A DNA stretch of 64,000 bases from Nitrobacter sp051912485 (lineage in GTDB: Bacteria > Pseudomonadota > Alphaproteobacteria > Rhizobiales > Xanthobacteraceae): assembly GCF_051912485.1 (NCBI RefSeq), contig NZ_CP196822.1, forward strand, positions 1,674,001-1,738,000, given 5' to 3'. The translations under genes were made by a program, and so were the position numbers. Shown in pieces: positions 9,110 to 18,126 of the stretch (position 1 is the stretch's first letter; each line of letters opens with the position of its first letter). The notes beneath the pieces were generated by a model, which was not told the origin of the DNA, did no database searches, and worked only from the letters and a program-made list of their open reading frames with translations.

Positions 9110-9210
9110 GTCATTCCGGGGCGCACCGACGGTGCGAACCCGGAATCCAGCGAAGTGTAATTCTTTTGTGTCTGGATTCCGGATCGCCGCTTTGCGGCGT
9201 CCGGAATGAC
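9110..9210. repeat. Nested palindromic intergenic repeat
   Basis: Outer arms GTCATTCCGG (9110-9119) and CCGGAATGAC (9201-9210) are exact complements, with further internal hairpins such as CGCCGCTTTGCGGCG. It separates the stop of the small peptide gene from the stop of serS and could serve as a bidirectional terminator or be a dispersed REP/BIME-type element. Confidence 0.65.
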
Positions 9211-9214
9211 AGTG

Positions 9215-10720
9215 TTAACCGCCCTTCGCGATCACCTTGAGGCCGCCCATGTAGGGCAACAGCGCGTCGGGCACGGCGACAGAGCCATCGGCCTGCTGAT
9301 AGGTCTCCATCACGGCGATCAAAGCGCGGCCGACCGCGGTGCCGGAGCCGTTGAGCGTATGCACGAAGCGCGGCTTGCCGTCGCTTGCGCGATACCGCGC
9401 ATCCATGCGGCGCGCCTGGAAATCGCCGCACACCGAACAGGATGAAATCTCGCGGTAAGCGCCGCCCTCCCCCTGCCCCGGCATCCAGACCTCGATGTCG
9501 TAGGTCTTCTGCGAAGCAAAGCCCATGTCGCCGGTGCACAGCGTCATGACGCGATAATGCAGATCGAGCCGGCGCAGCACTTCCTCCGCGCAAGACAACA
9601 TCCGCTCGTGCTCGTCCTTGGATGTTTCCGGCGTCGTGATCGACACCAGCTCGACCTTGGTGAATTGATGCTGGCGGATCATGCCGCGCGTGTCGCGCCC
9701 GGCAGCGCCCGCCTCCGCGCGGAAGCACGGCGTCAGCGCGGTGAAGCGTAGTGGCAGTTCTTTTTCATCAAGGATGGATTCACGGACGAGGTTGGTGAGC
9801 GGCACTTCGGCGGTGGGGATGAGCCACATTGGAATGGAGGCTTCAATCAATTCGGTCGGATCACGCTTATCTAGTCCGAGGGTTAGACCCAAGTGCTCCT
9901 CAACTCTCGCATTAGAAAATTTTCTGAACTCTGCTCGAGTTTGCTCTTCTTTTCCCTTTAGATCATTGCGCTTGTCGAGGTTATGCAATCTGATGAAATC
10001 TTTTGCAGCTCTTGTAAGGACAGGTTTGATATCCTCAATGTCCGCCAACTTAGAACTCTGAAACTGATCCTCGGCAAACTTCGGCAACTGCGCCGTGCCG
10101 AACATGGCGTCGTCGCGCACGAGCAGCGGCGGATTGACCTCGGTATAGCCGTGCTCGCCGGTGTGAACGTCGAGAAAGAATTGCCCGATGGCGCGTTCGA
10201 GCCGCGCCAGCCCTCGCTTCAGCACGACGAAGCGCGCGCCGGACAGTTTCGCCGCTGCCTCAAAATCCATGTCGCCGAGCGCGCCGCCGAGATCGTCGTG
10301 CGGCTTCGGCGCAAATGCGTAGTCACGCTTTTTACCAAAGACATGATGCCGAACGTTGCCGTGTTCATCGGCACCCTCGGGCACCTCGTCGAGCGGCACG
10401 TTCGGAATTTCGGCCAGCGCCTTCTTCAACTCGTCGTCGGCCGCCTTCGCCGCCGCTTCCATTTGCGGCATGGTGGTCTTGAGTTCGGCGACTTCCGCCA
10501 TCAGCGCATTTGCCCGCGCATCATCCTTGGCCTTCTTGGCCTCACCGATTTCCTTCGAAGCCGCATTACGCCGCGCCTGCGCCTGCTCCGACGCGAGAAT
10601 CGCCGCGCGACGTTTCTCGTCGATTGCGAGCAGCGAGGCCGACAGCGGCGCAAGTCCCCGCCGCTTCAGCGCAGCGTCGAACGCATCGGGATTGTCGCGG
10701 ATCGCTTTGATGTCGTGCAT
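9215..10720 (-). CDS. serS: Seryl-tRNA synthetase with in-frame insertion
   Basis: SerRS charges tRNA-Ser with serine. The N-terminal coiled-coil arm (about 30-105) and the class II core motifs are present, including LIPTAEVPLTNLVRE, PCFRAEAGAAGRDTRGMIRQ and the C-terminal NGSGTAVGRALIAVMET. The protein has 501 residues, about 70 more than the usual 425-430. The excess lies at about residues 222-295, between FAEDQF and MWLIPTAEV, and is encoded by DNA of roughly 43% GC (about 9836-10057) inside a gene of much higher GC. The start at 10720 (MHDIKAIRDN) fits the family; the upstream extension is intergenic repeat read-through. Confidence 0.95.
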   Translation of the reverse strand: MHDIKAIRDNPDAFDAALKRRGLAPLSASLLAIDEKRRAAILASEQAQARRNAASKEIGEAKKAKDDARANALMAEVAELKTTMPQMEAAAKAADDELKKALAEIPNVPLDEVPEGADEHGNVRHHVFGKKRDYAFAPKPHDDLGGALGDMDFEAAAKLSGARFVVLKRGLARLERAIGQFFLDVHTGEHGYTEVNPPLLVRDDAMFGTAQLPKFAEDQFQSSKLADIEDIKPVLTRAAKDFIRLHNLDKRNDLKGKEEQTRAEFRKFSNARVEEHLGLTLGLDKRDPTELIEASIPMWLIPTAEVPLTNLVRESILDEKELPLRFTALTPCFRAEAGAAGRDTRGMIRQHQFTKVELVSITTPETSKDEHERMLSCAEEVLRRLDLHYRVMTLCTGDMGFASQKTYDIEVWMPGQGEGGAYREISSCSVCGDFQARRMDARYRASDGKPRFVHTLNGSGTAVGRALIAVMETYQQADGSVAVPDALLPYMGGLKVIAKGG

Positions 10721-10759
10721 GGCAGGTTCAGTCCAAGAGAGAAGAAGCGGCAAGACCGG

Positions 10760-10797
10760 CGGCGTCATGCCCGCGAAAGCGGGCATCCAGTAACCCG
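10760..10797. repeat. Short palindromic intergenic repeat
   Basis: The core ATGCCCGCGAAAGCGGGCAT is a perfect hairpin with a four-base loop. It belongs with the degenerate copy at 4770-4808 and lies between serS and tatC. Confidence 0.7.
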
Positions 10798-10881
10798 AAT
10801 GGACGGGATTGGAAACCGTTGGCGGGCGATGACGACGGGAATCGGGGCAATGATAGCAGATTAGTCCGGCGGGTCCGGCCC

Positions 10882-11709
10882 CTACTCCGCCGGGTTTTCC
10901 GCAGGCGGTGGCGTGCCATTGGGCGGAGGTGATGCGGCCGCCGCAGCCGCCTTGGCGGCTTTCTTCTCGACCATGCCGACGGCGATGATCGAGCCCTCGT
11001 AGAGCAGGAGCAGCGGCAACGCCAGCGATGTCTGGCTCAGCACGTCGGGCGGCGTCAGCACCGCAGCGATGATGAAGGCGCCGACGATGAAGTAGCGGCG
11101 CTTTTCGCGCAGCATTTTCGAGGTGACGACGCCGATCCGCCCGAGCAGCGTCAGGATGACCGGCAACTGGAAGGCAATGCCGAAGGCGAAGATCAGCGAC
11201 ATCGTCAACGACAGGAATTCGCCGACCTTGGGCAGCAACTGGATTTGCGCGGTCTCAGGACCGGCCATCTGCTGCATGCCGAGCGAGAACCGCACCAGCA
11301 TCGGCAGCACCACGAAATACACCACCAGCGCGCCAAGCACGAAGAACACAGGGGTCGCGATCAGGTACGGCAGGAACGCGTTGCGTTCATGCTTGTAGAG
11401 GCCCGGCGCCACGAATTTGTAGATCTGCGTCGCCACGATCGGAAACGAGATAAATCCGGCGCCAAACAGCGCGAGCTTCAGTTGGGTGACGAAGTATTCG
11501 AGCAGCGCGGTGTAGATGAACTTCGAGTTCTCCGGCCCCGCGACCCAGACGAACGGCCACACCAGCACGTTGTAGATCTGTTTGGCAAAAAAGAAGCAAA
11601 GGATGAAGGCGAAGCCAAAACCCACCAGCGCTTTGATCAGCCGCGAGCGCAGCTCGATCAGGTGATCCATCAGGGGAGCCTTGCTGGCCTCGATGTCTTC
11701 GGCGCTCAT
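10882..11709 (-). CDS. tatC: Sec-independent translocase TatC
   Basis: TatC is the polytopic inner-membrane receptor for twin-arginine signal peptides. The 275-residue protein starts with the conserved APLMDHLIELRSRLIKAL and has six predicted membrane helices; the segment FVAPGLYKHERNAFLPYL is also characteristic. A short Ala/Pro-rich tail follows the last helix. Its start overlaps the end of tatB by four bases (ATGA), so translation is coupled. Confidence 0.96.
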   Translation of the reverse strand: MSAEDIEASKAPLMDHLIELRSRLIKALVGFGFAFILCFFFAKQIYNVLVWPFVWVAGPENSKFIYTALLEYFVTQLKLALFGAGFISFPIVATQIYKFVAPGLYKHERNAFLPYLIATPVFFVLGALVVYFVVLPMLVRFSLGMQQMAGPETAQIQLLPKVGEFLSLTMSLIFAFGIAFQLPVILTLLGRIGVVTSKMLREKRRYFIVGAFIIAAVLTPPDVLSQTSLALPLLLLYEGSIIAVGMVEKKAAKAAAAAASPPPNGTPPPAENPAE

Positions 11710-12227
11710 GACGCTTTGGCGTCCTTGCCGGCCTCGTGCGGCGTCTCATGCGCGACCGGATCCGGCTTGCCAGGGGCCGCGTTCTGAAACTCCGGCGTGA
11801 TCGCCAGCGGCTCGGACGCAAGCGCCCCGGCGTTCGCCTCAGAGCCGGTCCCGGAGTTCGCGGCGTCCGGCGTCCCCGATCCGCTTGTAGTCTCGTCGGG
11901 GATCGCGGCAGGCTTGCCGGCAGTAGGTTTGTCGAGATCCTCTAACCTTGGGGGCTCGCCGAGCGATTCGGTCAACCTGGTCATCAAGTTGCCACTGGTC
12001 AGACCGCTGGTCGCGTCGCGCACCTCGTCGAAGGATTTTTTCAGATCGGCCATTTCGGCCTCGCGCATCGCTTCCTTGAACTGGCCCTGGAATTCGGCGG
12101 CCATCCTGCGCGCCTTGCCCATCCATTGTCCGACCAGACGCAGCACGCCCGGCAGCTCTTTCGGGCCGATGGCAATCAGCGCGACGACCGCGATGACGAC
12201 CAGTTCACTCCACCCGATGTCGAACAT
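11706..12227 (-). CDS. tatB: Sec-independent translocase TatB
   Basis: TatB hands folded Tat substrates from TatC to the TatA pore. The 173-residue protein shows the N-terminal membrane helix and hinge MFDIGWSELVVIAVVALIAI followed by GPKELP, an amphipathic helix, and a long Pro/Ser/Thr-rich tail typical of alphaproteobacterial TatB. It sits between tatA (127 bases upstream) and tatC (overlapping). Confidence 0.95.
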   Translation of the reverse strand: MFDIGWSELVVIAVVALIAIGPKELPGVLRLVGQWMGKARRMAAEFQGQFKEAMREAEMADLKKSFDEVRDATSGLTSGNLMTRLTESLGEPPRLEDLDKPTAGKPAAIPDETTSGSGTPDAANSGTGSEANAGALASEPLAITPEFQNAAPGKPDPVAHETPHEAGKDAKAS

Positions 12228-12354
12228 GAAATTTTCCGCTCACGCGAGGCTTGCGCCGACGTCTTGCCGCAAGCCGCCGCCGGGATCAACGCGCTTCGAC
12301 AGCCCTGCTGCCCCGCCCTCGTTTATTTTCGCGGCGACCTCGCCCGGTGCGGCG

Positions 12355-12591
12355 TCAGACCGTCTTGCTGCCGACGTCGGACCGGCTCGTGCCGGAAGCC
12401 TGCTCATTGTGATCGATCGTCTTCACGGGCTCGGGCTTTTCTGCAGTCTTCTCGTCGTCCTGCATGCCCTTCTTGAAGGCCTTGATGCCGTGCGCGACGT
12501 CGCCCATCAGATCGGAAATCTTGCCGCGGCCAAAAAACAGCAGGATCACCGCGATCACTACGATCCAGTGCCAGATGCTCAGTGAACCCAT
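12355..12591 (-). CDS. tatA: Sec-independent translocase TatA
   Basis: TatA oligomers form the conducting part of the Tat system. The 78-residue product has the usual N-terminal helix and hinge, MGSLSIWHWIVVIAVILLFF then GRGKISDLMGDVAHGIKAFK, and a charged tail. The ATG at 12591 is preferred over one five codons upstream because it gives the standard N-terminus. In many relatives scpA-scpB precede tatA; here the next gene upstream is a PIMT-like methyltransferase. Confidence 0.95.
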   Translation of the reverse strand: MGSLSIWHWIVVIAVILLFFGRGKISDLMGDVAHGIKAFKKGMQDDEKTAEKPEPVKTIDHNEQASGTSRSDVGSKTV

Positions 12592-12773
12592 CCTGCAATC
12601 CTCCAAATCGGCGGCCGGTGTCCGGCCGAAGCTGTAGGGAAGGTAGGCTCGGGGGTTGGCAAAAACAAGGATTTAGGCCCCATCGAACATCAAAAGGGCC
12701 TGGTAACCTTATGACTTTAGTTGGTTAGGAACACACCGGAACAATGCAGCGGATTTTCTAAACTACCACGCTA

Positions 12774-13436
12774 CTAGAACACGAAGGCTGCTGGCCGTTC
12801 GAGGCCCGGCAGGACCGGAACAGAGGCATCGAAGAGCGGCCGGTCCCCGAAATCGGATTGCGAATGAGTGACGATGACCGCCCGTTGCGTGCTCATGGCA
12901 AACACGCCAACCAGGCGCCCCTCGGCGCCAAGCTGCCGGTAGAGCCGGTCTGGAACGATCTCGGTCGCGCCCTCCAGAATGATCGCATCGTAGGGTGCGT
13001 TGGCGGGCGCTCCTTCCGACGCCGGGGCATTCACGACGGTCACCTGGCTGAGACCGAGCGTCGCGAGAATGCCGGCAGCCTTCGCCGCCAGAGCCGGATC
13101 GCCTTCGGTCGCCGTCACCCGGCCCGCAAGGTTCGCAGCCAGTGCGGCGGTGTAGCCGGTTGCGCAGCCCACCACGAGGACATTGTCAGTGCTCTTGATA
13201 TCGGCAGCCTGAATCATCTTGGCGATGACCATGGGCTTGATCAGATGCCGCTTCGGCGCGCCCTTTTCGCTAACGTCCAGATCGAGATCCAGGTAAGCCA
13301 GCGCGCGGCGATCCTCGGGAACGAAAACCTCGCGCGGCAGCGCCAGCATTGCGTCGATGATTCGCAGATCGGTGACGTCGCTGGGGCGTACCTGACAATC
13401 AACCATTTTCCCGCGAGCGGTCGAAAAGTCAGACAT
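12774..13436 (-). CDS. PIMT-family methyltransferase paralogue
   Basis: This 220-residue protein belongs to the protein-L-isoaspartate methyltransferase family but is a divergent branch common in rhizobia. It shows the SAM-binding stretch NVLVVGCATGYTAALAANLA and the C-terminal LGAEGRLVGVF segment. The QTIS-type substrate motif of true Pcm is replaced by KRHLIKPMVI, so isoaspartate repair activity is doubtful. The start at 13436 (MSDFSTARGKMV) is the family start. A second, canonical pcm is at 6425-7078. It lies just upstream of tRNA-Asn, on the opposite strand. Confidence 0.85.
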   Translation of the reverse strand: MSDFSTARGKMVDCQVRPSDVTDLRIIDAMLALPREVFVPEDRRALAYLDLDLDVSEKGAPKRHLIKPMVIAKMIQAADIKSTDNVLVVGCATGYTAALAANLAGRVTATEGDPALAAKAAGILATLGLSQVTVVNAPASEGAPANAPYDAIILEGATEIVPDRLYRQLGAEGRLVGVFAMSTQRAVIVTHSQSDFGDRPLFDASVPVLPGLERPAAFVF

Positions 13437-13705
13437 CGGAGGATCCCTTAACCGTACAAAAAGTTCCCGGAGGACTAAGGCACCCCCATCGTCGATGCAA
13501 GCACTTGTGGAGCAGGCAACACCCGCCGTTGCACTATGTCGCAGCGTTTTCCGTCGGTTGCAGAAGTGCAAGATCGTGCAGGAACGCAAAATCTGATCCG
13601 CCGTTTCTCCTGATGCGGTACTCCGAATTGCCCATTTCCCGCTTTGCAAGCGTCGGAGGCTTTGTTATAGGCTGCCTGCTTGCGGAAGGATATTTTTCCG
13701 CGTGT

Positions 13706-13780
13706 TCCCTGGTAGCTCAGCGGTAGAGCATTCGACTGTTAATCGAATGGTCGCTGGTTCGAATCCAGCCCGGGGAGCCA
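13706..13780 (+). tRNA. tRNA-Asn (GTT)
   Basis: The 75-base gene folds as a complete cloverleaf with encoded CCA. The acceptor pairs TCCCTGG with CCGGGGA (one T-G wobble at position 5), the D stem is GCTC/GAGC, the anticodon arm TTCGA-CTGTTAA-TCGAA gives anticodon GTT, and the T arm is GCTGG-TTCGAAT-CCAGC. Its 3' end is the attachment site of island 1. Confidence 0.97.
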
Positions 13781-13782
13781 TT
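13758..13782 (+). repeat. attL of island 1 (3' end of tRNA-Asn)
   Basis: A 25-base stretch from the T loop to just past the CCA is repeated exactly at 24634-24658. The two copies bracket an integrase and phage genes, as expected for site-specific integration into a tRNA 3' end. Confidence 0.93.
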
Positions 13783-13824
13783 ACACTGTTTTCAAGTGTC
13801 CTCAAAGATTCTCAAATGACACAG

Positions 13825-13852
13825 AAGCCCTTGCACCGCAGGGGCTTTTTTC
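13825..13852 (+). terminator. Rho-independent terminator
   Basis: The hairpin AAGCCC...GGGGCTT is followed by a run of six T. It stands between attL and the integrase, so it can stop read-through from the tRNA promoter into island 1. Confidence 0.7.
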
Positions 13853-13948
13853 ATTTTAGCGTCTTTGGCCGTTCATCGCTGTCCTTGCCAGTCTACAATT
13901 TCGACGTATGTTAGCCCGTAGGTTCGGATCACCTTTCGGGGTTTTGAC

Positions 13949-15088
13949 ATGGGAAATCTGACGACAACAGAAGTCAAAAAAATACGTCCGGGCGAGCATC
14001 TTCTCGACGGCGATGGCTTGCGCCTGGACGCCGATAAAAACGGCAATGCGAGTTGGATCCTGCGCTTCACGTCGCCTGTGTCGCGCAAAGAGCGCTTGAT
14101 GGGGCTTGGGCCAGCGCGGCACGTTTCGCTGGCGCAGGCGCGCGTTCTAGCGGCCGACGCTCGCGCGCTGGTGCGCAACGGAATCGACCCGATCAACGAT
14201 CGCAGGGAAAAGCGCACCGCGGTGAAGATCGACGAAAAGCGGGCCACGGTCTTTCGCGACTACGCCGAACGATACACCGACCAGCATGAAGTCGCATGGA
14301 AAAGCCCCGTTGTCCGGCGCGCGTGGCGGTCACAGATGCGCGACCACGTTTATCAGCACATCGGTAGCAAGGCGGTCGCTGACATCGATACGGGCGACCT
14401 GCTCGCCATCCTGCGGCCTCTCTGGACGGAGAAGCATGAGACCGCGCGAGGCGTGCGGAGCAAACTTGAGACCATCCTCGCCAGCGCCAAGGTGGAGGGA
14501 TTGCGGTCAGGCGAGAATCCCGCGACGTGGCGCCATCATCTCGCGCTGATGCTCCCGAAAATATCCCGTAAGGCCAACGTGCGGCATCACAGTGCCCTGC
14601 CCTTTGCCGAAATGCCTGCGTTCTGGAAATCGCTCGCGACCGATTCCAGCGAGGGCGCGCGCATGTTGCGATTCATCATCCTGACCGCCTGCCGCTATTC
14701 TGAGGCTCGCGGGATGGACGAATCGGAAGTCGTCGGCGACCTTTGGTCGATTCCCGGCCGCAGGATGAAAGCTGGAGCACCGCATCAGGTGCCGCTGACA
14801 AAGTCGGCATTAGACCAGTTGCCGTTCCGACCAGTGTCCGACGTCGGCCTCGCGAAAACGATCAAGCGCCACACTACCCTGCCCGCGACCACGCATGGGA
14901 TGCGCAGCACGTTCCGTGATTGGGCTGGCGACGAAACGGACTTCCCACGCGAAATCGCGGAAGCAGCCTTGGCGCACGCCGTAGGCAATGCCGTTGAAGC
15001 CGCATATCGGCGCGGCACTGCGTTAGCGAAGCGTCGGCAGTTGATGGAAGCATGGTCAGATTTTTGTTGCGGAAACCTGAAATTATAA
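13949..15088 (+). CDS. Tyrosine site-specific integrase (island 1)
   Basis: The 379-residue protein is a P4/phage-type tyrosine recombinase. The N-terminal DUF4102-like arm-binding part contains GLRLDADKNGNASWILRF, and the catalytic part shows ACRYSEARG (first Arg), THGMRSTFRDWA (His-x-x-Arg) and AHAVGNAVEAAYRRG (His and Tyr nucleophile). All catalytic residues are in place, so it is probably functional. It lies 166 bases inside attL, the usual place for the integrase of a tRNA-integrated element, and should catalyse both integration and excision of island 1. Confidence 0.95.
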   Translation: MGNLTTTEVKKIRPGEHLLDGDGLRLDADKNGNASWILRFTSPVSRKERLMGLGPARHVSLAQARVLAADARALVRNGIDPINDRREKRTAVKIDEKRATVFRDYAERYTDQHEVAWKSPVVRRAWRSQMRDHVYQHIGSKAVADIDTGDLLAILRPLWTEKHETARGVRSKLETILASAKVEGLRSGENPATWRHHLALMLPKISRKANVRHHSALPFAEMPAFWKSLATDSSEGARMLRFIILTACRYSEARGMDESEVVGDLWSIPGRRMKAGAPHQVPLTKSALDQLPFRPVSDVGLAKTIKRHTTLPATTHGMRSTFRDWAGDETDFPREIAEAALAHAVGNAVEAAYRRGTALAKRRQLMEAWSDFCCGNLKL

Positions 15089-15117
15089 GTTGACAAAATG
15101 CCGGACCTGTGGGCGCG

Positions 15118-15146
15118 TTGACAGGCGGCCTTAAGTGTAGTAAGGT
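15118..15146 (+). promoter_or_regulatory. Candidate promoter of the alpA-primase operon
   Basis: TTGACA at 15118-15123 is separated by 17 bases from TAAGGT at 15141-15146. A second TTGACA lies 30 bases upstream (15090). The site precedes the AlpA-like gene by about 170 bases. Confidence 0.45.
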
Positions 15147-15319
15147 GTTTTCCGTCGAAGTGCCTTGCTGCGCCAACCCCACCGCCCGCTAGGGTGTGTG
15201 TTTAAAAGTATGCAGCATCAGTGAAACCCTCGGACCGGCGCAGGGCTTCGACCTCACCAAAAACGCAACCCGCGAACGCGCGCCAGCGAGTGCCGTCGCT
15301 TGCCTATGAGGTCACAGCT

Positions 15320-15508
15320 ATGAAGTCATTTACCCTGCGCGAATGGTGCGAACTGCGGCGGTGCAGTCGCTCCTACTTTTACAGATTGCTGAAGGACGGC
15401 AAAGCGCCGCGAACGTTTCTGGTCGGTTGCCAGCGCCGCGTCACCGAACAGGCCGACGCTGAATGGCTCGCCGCTCGTGAGGCTGAAGCGATGATGGTGG
15501 CGGCATGA
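15320..15508 (+). CDS. AlpA-like helix-turn-helix regulator
   Basis: A 62-residue DNA-binding protein of the AlpA/MerR-like winged-helix type: FTLREWCELRRCSRSYFYRL is the recognition unit and the C-terminal part carries the RRVTEQADAEWLAAREAEA pattern. Such proteins activate excision or replication genes in P4-like elements and in Gram-negative PICIs. The ATG at 15320 is chosen because GAGG stands just upstream and the longer frame has no similarity. It overlaps the next gene by four bases (ATGA). Confidence 0.75.
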   Translation: MKSFTLREWCELRRCSRSYFYRLLKDGKAPRTFLVGCQRRVTEQADAEWLAAREAEAMMVAA

Positions 15509-15786
15509 ACGTCGCGGCAGCAATCGAACAGTTCACGACGCACGTTCGGAAATTCAGTCATATGGTCGTAGTCGACACGATCGACATAAACGCACCCACG
15601 CCCGAACGGATCGCCGCTCATAAAGCGCAAGTCGAAAGACTGTGCGACGAAATGGACACGCTGGCCGGTCGCTCTCCGACCCTCGATGAGTTCGAAGCGG
15701 TGCGACAACAGCTTTATGCGATCAATGCCACGGCGCCGCTAGGCCATCTTCGTGCAGTCCAAGATGCATTTTTGGCCACTACGTAA
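15505..15786 (+). CDS. Hypothetical protein, island 1
   Basis: A 93-residue acidic, helical protein with no recognised domain. Its ATGA overlap with the AlpA-like gene indicates translational coupling and supports its reality. The sequence contains a Glu/Leu-rich middle (HKAQVERLCDEMDTLAGRS) but no membrane segment or known motif. A weak inverted repeat (ACCGC...GCGGT, about 15790-15825) follows the stop. Confidence 0.6.
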   Translation: MNVAAAIEQFTTHVRKFSHMVVVDTIDINAPTPERIAAHKAQVERLCDEMDTLAGRSPTLDEFEAVRQQLYAINATAPLGHLRAVQDAFLATT

Positions 15787-15920
15787 AGAAAAACCGCCCG
15801 GATCGTTGGCGCGACCCGAGCGGTGATACTGAATTCTTGGCAGGATTCTTTGTATCACGTTCGCGGCTTTTTGCAAGTACCAACGGTTCGGGCGCCATCA
15901 TCATTGGAGCCTGATTACCT

Positions 15921-17858
15921 ATGCTAGACCTACCTAAGACTGCGAGTGTTGTTGGCAATTCGCTGATTTTCTGCGACGGCCGTTATCCCCTCGCATCGTG
16001 CGAGATAGATGCGGACGGCACCGTCGAGATAGAGGCGGACTATGTGGAGGGCGACCAGCCCGCCTATGTTCGCCTACGACCCGAGACGCTGCGCATCTTC
16101 GACGATGGTCAATATGGCATCGAGACCGGCGTCGACCGAATGTTCTTCGACACCGACAAGAACCGGCAATGGATCCTCGAAGATTTTCCAGCCCTGAAAG
16201 CGGAAGTCGAGCGCCGCGCATATCTTCGAGCAGTCGAGCGTTGGGAATATCACCCGGCGCAACGCAACGACAATCAAGAACTGCCGGAATTCCCCGTCTA
16301 TGAGCCGGCGCGCGCTCAACACGACATCTGGCAGGCTGCAATCGCCGAGTACCGCGCGAACGGCTTCCGCGACTTCGCCAAGGTCGAGGTTGCTGGCACC
16401 GCCTATTTCGACGCATGTCCCAAAACGAAGATGGAAATTAAATTGACCAAAGTGAAGAAGACAGGTGGCGCTGCGCCGAAACACAGTCACGAATATCAAC
16501 AGGCCGTCGCAACCGATATGGCAGCCAACGACACCAGGGACGGGGTCGGCTTCCTGGATTTCTGGTGCTACTCGCCGACGCGTCAGTTTATCTTCGTTCC
16601 AACCGGCGAAATGTGGAGTGCCGCTACGATTGACGCGCGGCTGCCCCGCGTGCCGACGGGCGGCAAGACCAAGGACGGCAAGGATATCAAGATGGCTGCC
16701 TCAACCGCCCTGACGCAGATGCGCGCGGTCGACCAAGCCACGTGGATGCCGGGAATGCCTGCCATCATCAAGGACAAGCTAATCAGCTTGGGCGGATGGT
16801 TCGACCGCGACGGAAGCCGGGTTTTCAATCTTTATAAGCCACCGACGCTTGACCATGTGTGGGGCCGCGACGTCTCGCCATGGCTCAACCACGTCAAGCG
16901 GGTTTATCCGAATGATTGGCAACATATCGTCGCGTGGCTGGCGCATCGCGTGCAGAGACCCGACGAGAAGCCTAACCACGCCATTGTGCTGGGCGGACCG
17001 CAGGGCATCGGCAAGGACACGCTATTGCAGCCCGTCGCTCAAGCTGTCGGCCCGTGGAATTGTTGCGAGATATCGCCACGGGTTGCGGTTGGCCGTTTTA
17101 ACGGCTTCGTCAAAAGCGTGATTCTGCGCATCAGTGAGGCGCGGGACCGCGGTGAAGCGGCTGACCAGTTCGAATTCTACGAGGCGACGAAGACGTTTAT
17201 CGCCGCACCGCCGGACGTCATTCGATGCGACGAGAAGAACCTGAAGGAACATATGGTTCCGAACGTCATGGGCGTCGTGCTGACAACAAACAACCGAGAC
17301 GGCCTATGGCTGCCTGCCGACGACCGGCGCCATTTCGTCTGCTGGTCGTCTCTGACCAAGGAGGATTTCACGGCCGATTACTGGAATAGGCTGTGGGGTT
17401 GGTTCGAAGGCGATGGCTATGGAATCGTCGCTGAATATCTGGCCAATTACGATTTGTCGGATTTCAACCCCAAGGCTCCGCCGCCTAAGACCGACGCCTT
17501 CTGGGCTATGGTCGATATCGGTAGGCCGTCGGAGGATGCAGAAATGGCTGACGCTATTGCTAAGCTCAAGGATCCCGATGCCGTGACACTGAGCCTGCTG
17601 ATGCCGAAAGTGTCGTCAGGTTTCGGTGAGTGGCTGCGTGACCGCAGGAACGCGCGCAAAATCCGCCATCGCTTTGAGGCGTGCGACTACGTCGCAATAC
17701 GAAACCCTGACGACAAGCGCGACGGGCTTTGGGTCGTCCATGATAAGCGCCAAGCAGTCTACGCGAAAAAGGAACTACCTCGGCGGGAGCAGATCGCGGC
17801 TGCACAGCGATTGCCCAAGGGATCTTCAACTGTGCCAATGCCGCCACCGCCAGGCTGA
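15921..17858 (+). CDS. Phage-type primase/helicase (DUF5906-like)
   Basis: The 645-residue protein is the probable replication initiator of island 1. A P-loop, LGGPQGIGKDTLLQPV, stands at about 356-371; it is followed by VILRISEARDRGEAADQFEF and the GVVLTTNNRDGLWLPADDRR segment typical of the superfamily 3-like helicase domain of phage and plasmid primases. The N-terminal third has no clear match. The gene is followed directly by a 35-bp inverted repeat with internal iterons (17859-18023), which makes a neighbouring origin likely. Confidence 0.82.
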   Translation: MLDLPKTASVVGNSLIFCDGRYPLASCEIDADGTVEIEADYVEGDQPAYVRLRPETLRIFDDGQYGIETGVDRMFFDTDKNRQWILEDFPALKAEVERRAYLRAVERWEYHPAQRNDNQELPEFPVYEPARAQHDIWQAAIAEYRANGFRDFAKVEVAGTAYFDACPKTKMEIKLTKVKKTGGAAPKHSHEYQQAVATDMAANDTRDGVGFLDFWCYSPTRQFIFVPTGEMWSAATIDARLPRVPTGGKTKDGKDIKMAASTALTQMRAVDQATWMPGMPAIIKDKLISLGGWFDRDGSRVFNLYKPPTLDHVWGRDVSPWLNHVKRVYPNDWQHIVAWLAHRVQRPDEKPNHAIVLGGPQGIGKDTLLQPVAQAVGPWNCCEISPRVAVGRFNGFVKSVILRISEARDRGEAADQFEFYEATKTFIAAPPDVIRCDEKNLKEHMVPNVMGVVLTTNNRDGLWLPADDRRHFVCWSSLTKEDFTADYWNRLWGWFEGDGYGIVAEYLANYDLSDFNPKAPPPKTDAFWAMVDIGRPSEDAEMADAIAKLKDPDAVTLSLLMPKVSSGFGEWLRDRRNARKIRHRFEACDYVAIRNPDDKRDGLWVVHDKRQAVYAKKELPRREQIAAAQRLPKGSSTVPMPPPPG

Positions 17859-18023
17859 TGCGGTGATGCGGTGATTGCGGTGATTTTACATCCGCATTGG
17901 CTATTACCATTCCCACCTCCATCTATCGAAATAACCTGTAATTAGAAGTTGACACGTTGTCGGGCAGTCCTCGGAACGTCCTTGAGCAGGATGTAAAATC
18001 ACCGCAATCACCGCATCACCGCA
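17859..18023. repeat. 35-bp perfect inverted repeat with iterons, candidate origin of island 1
   Basis: The arm 17859-17893 contains three near-tandem copies of GCGGTGAT followed by TTTACATCC; its exact reverse complement lies at 17989-18023. The arms are separated by 95 bases. The left arm begins at the stop codon of the primase/helicase gene. Iterons next to a replication gene are the usual form of satellite and plasmid origins; a large transcriptional hairpin is the alternative reading. Confidence 0.65.
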
Positions 18024-18126
18024 CGGCTATCGAAATGGTGGTGATGGTCGTGGTCATCAGCGAGCCGTCCGCTACCGGATCTTAGCGGCGGCTGCCATAG
18101 CTAATATACAAGGTCAATGGCATATG

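Noticed and set aside
15790..15825. Terminator after the 93-residue gene of island 1
   Set aside because: Only five base pairs (ACCGC/GCGGT) and no T-run.
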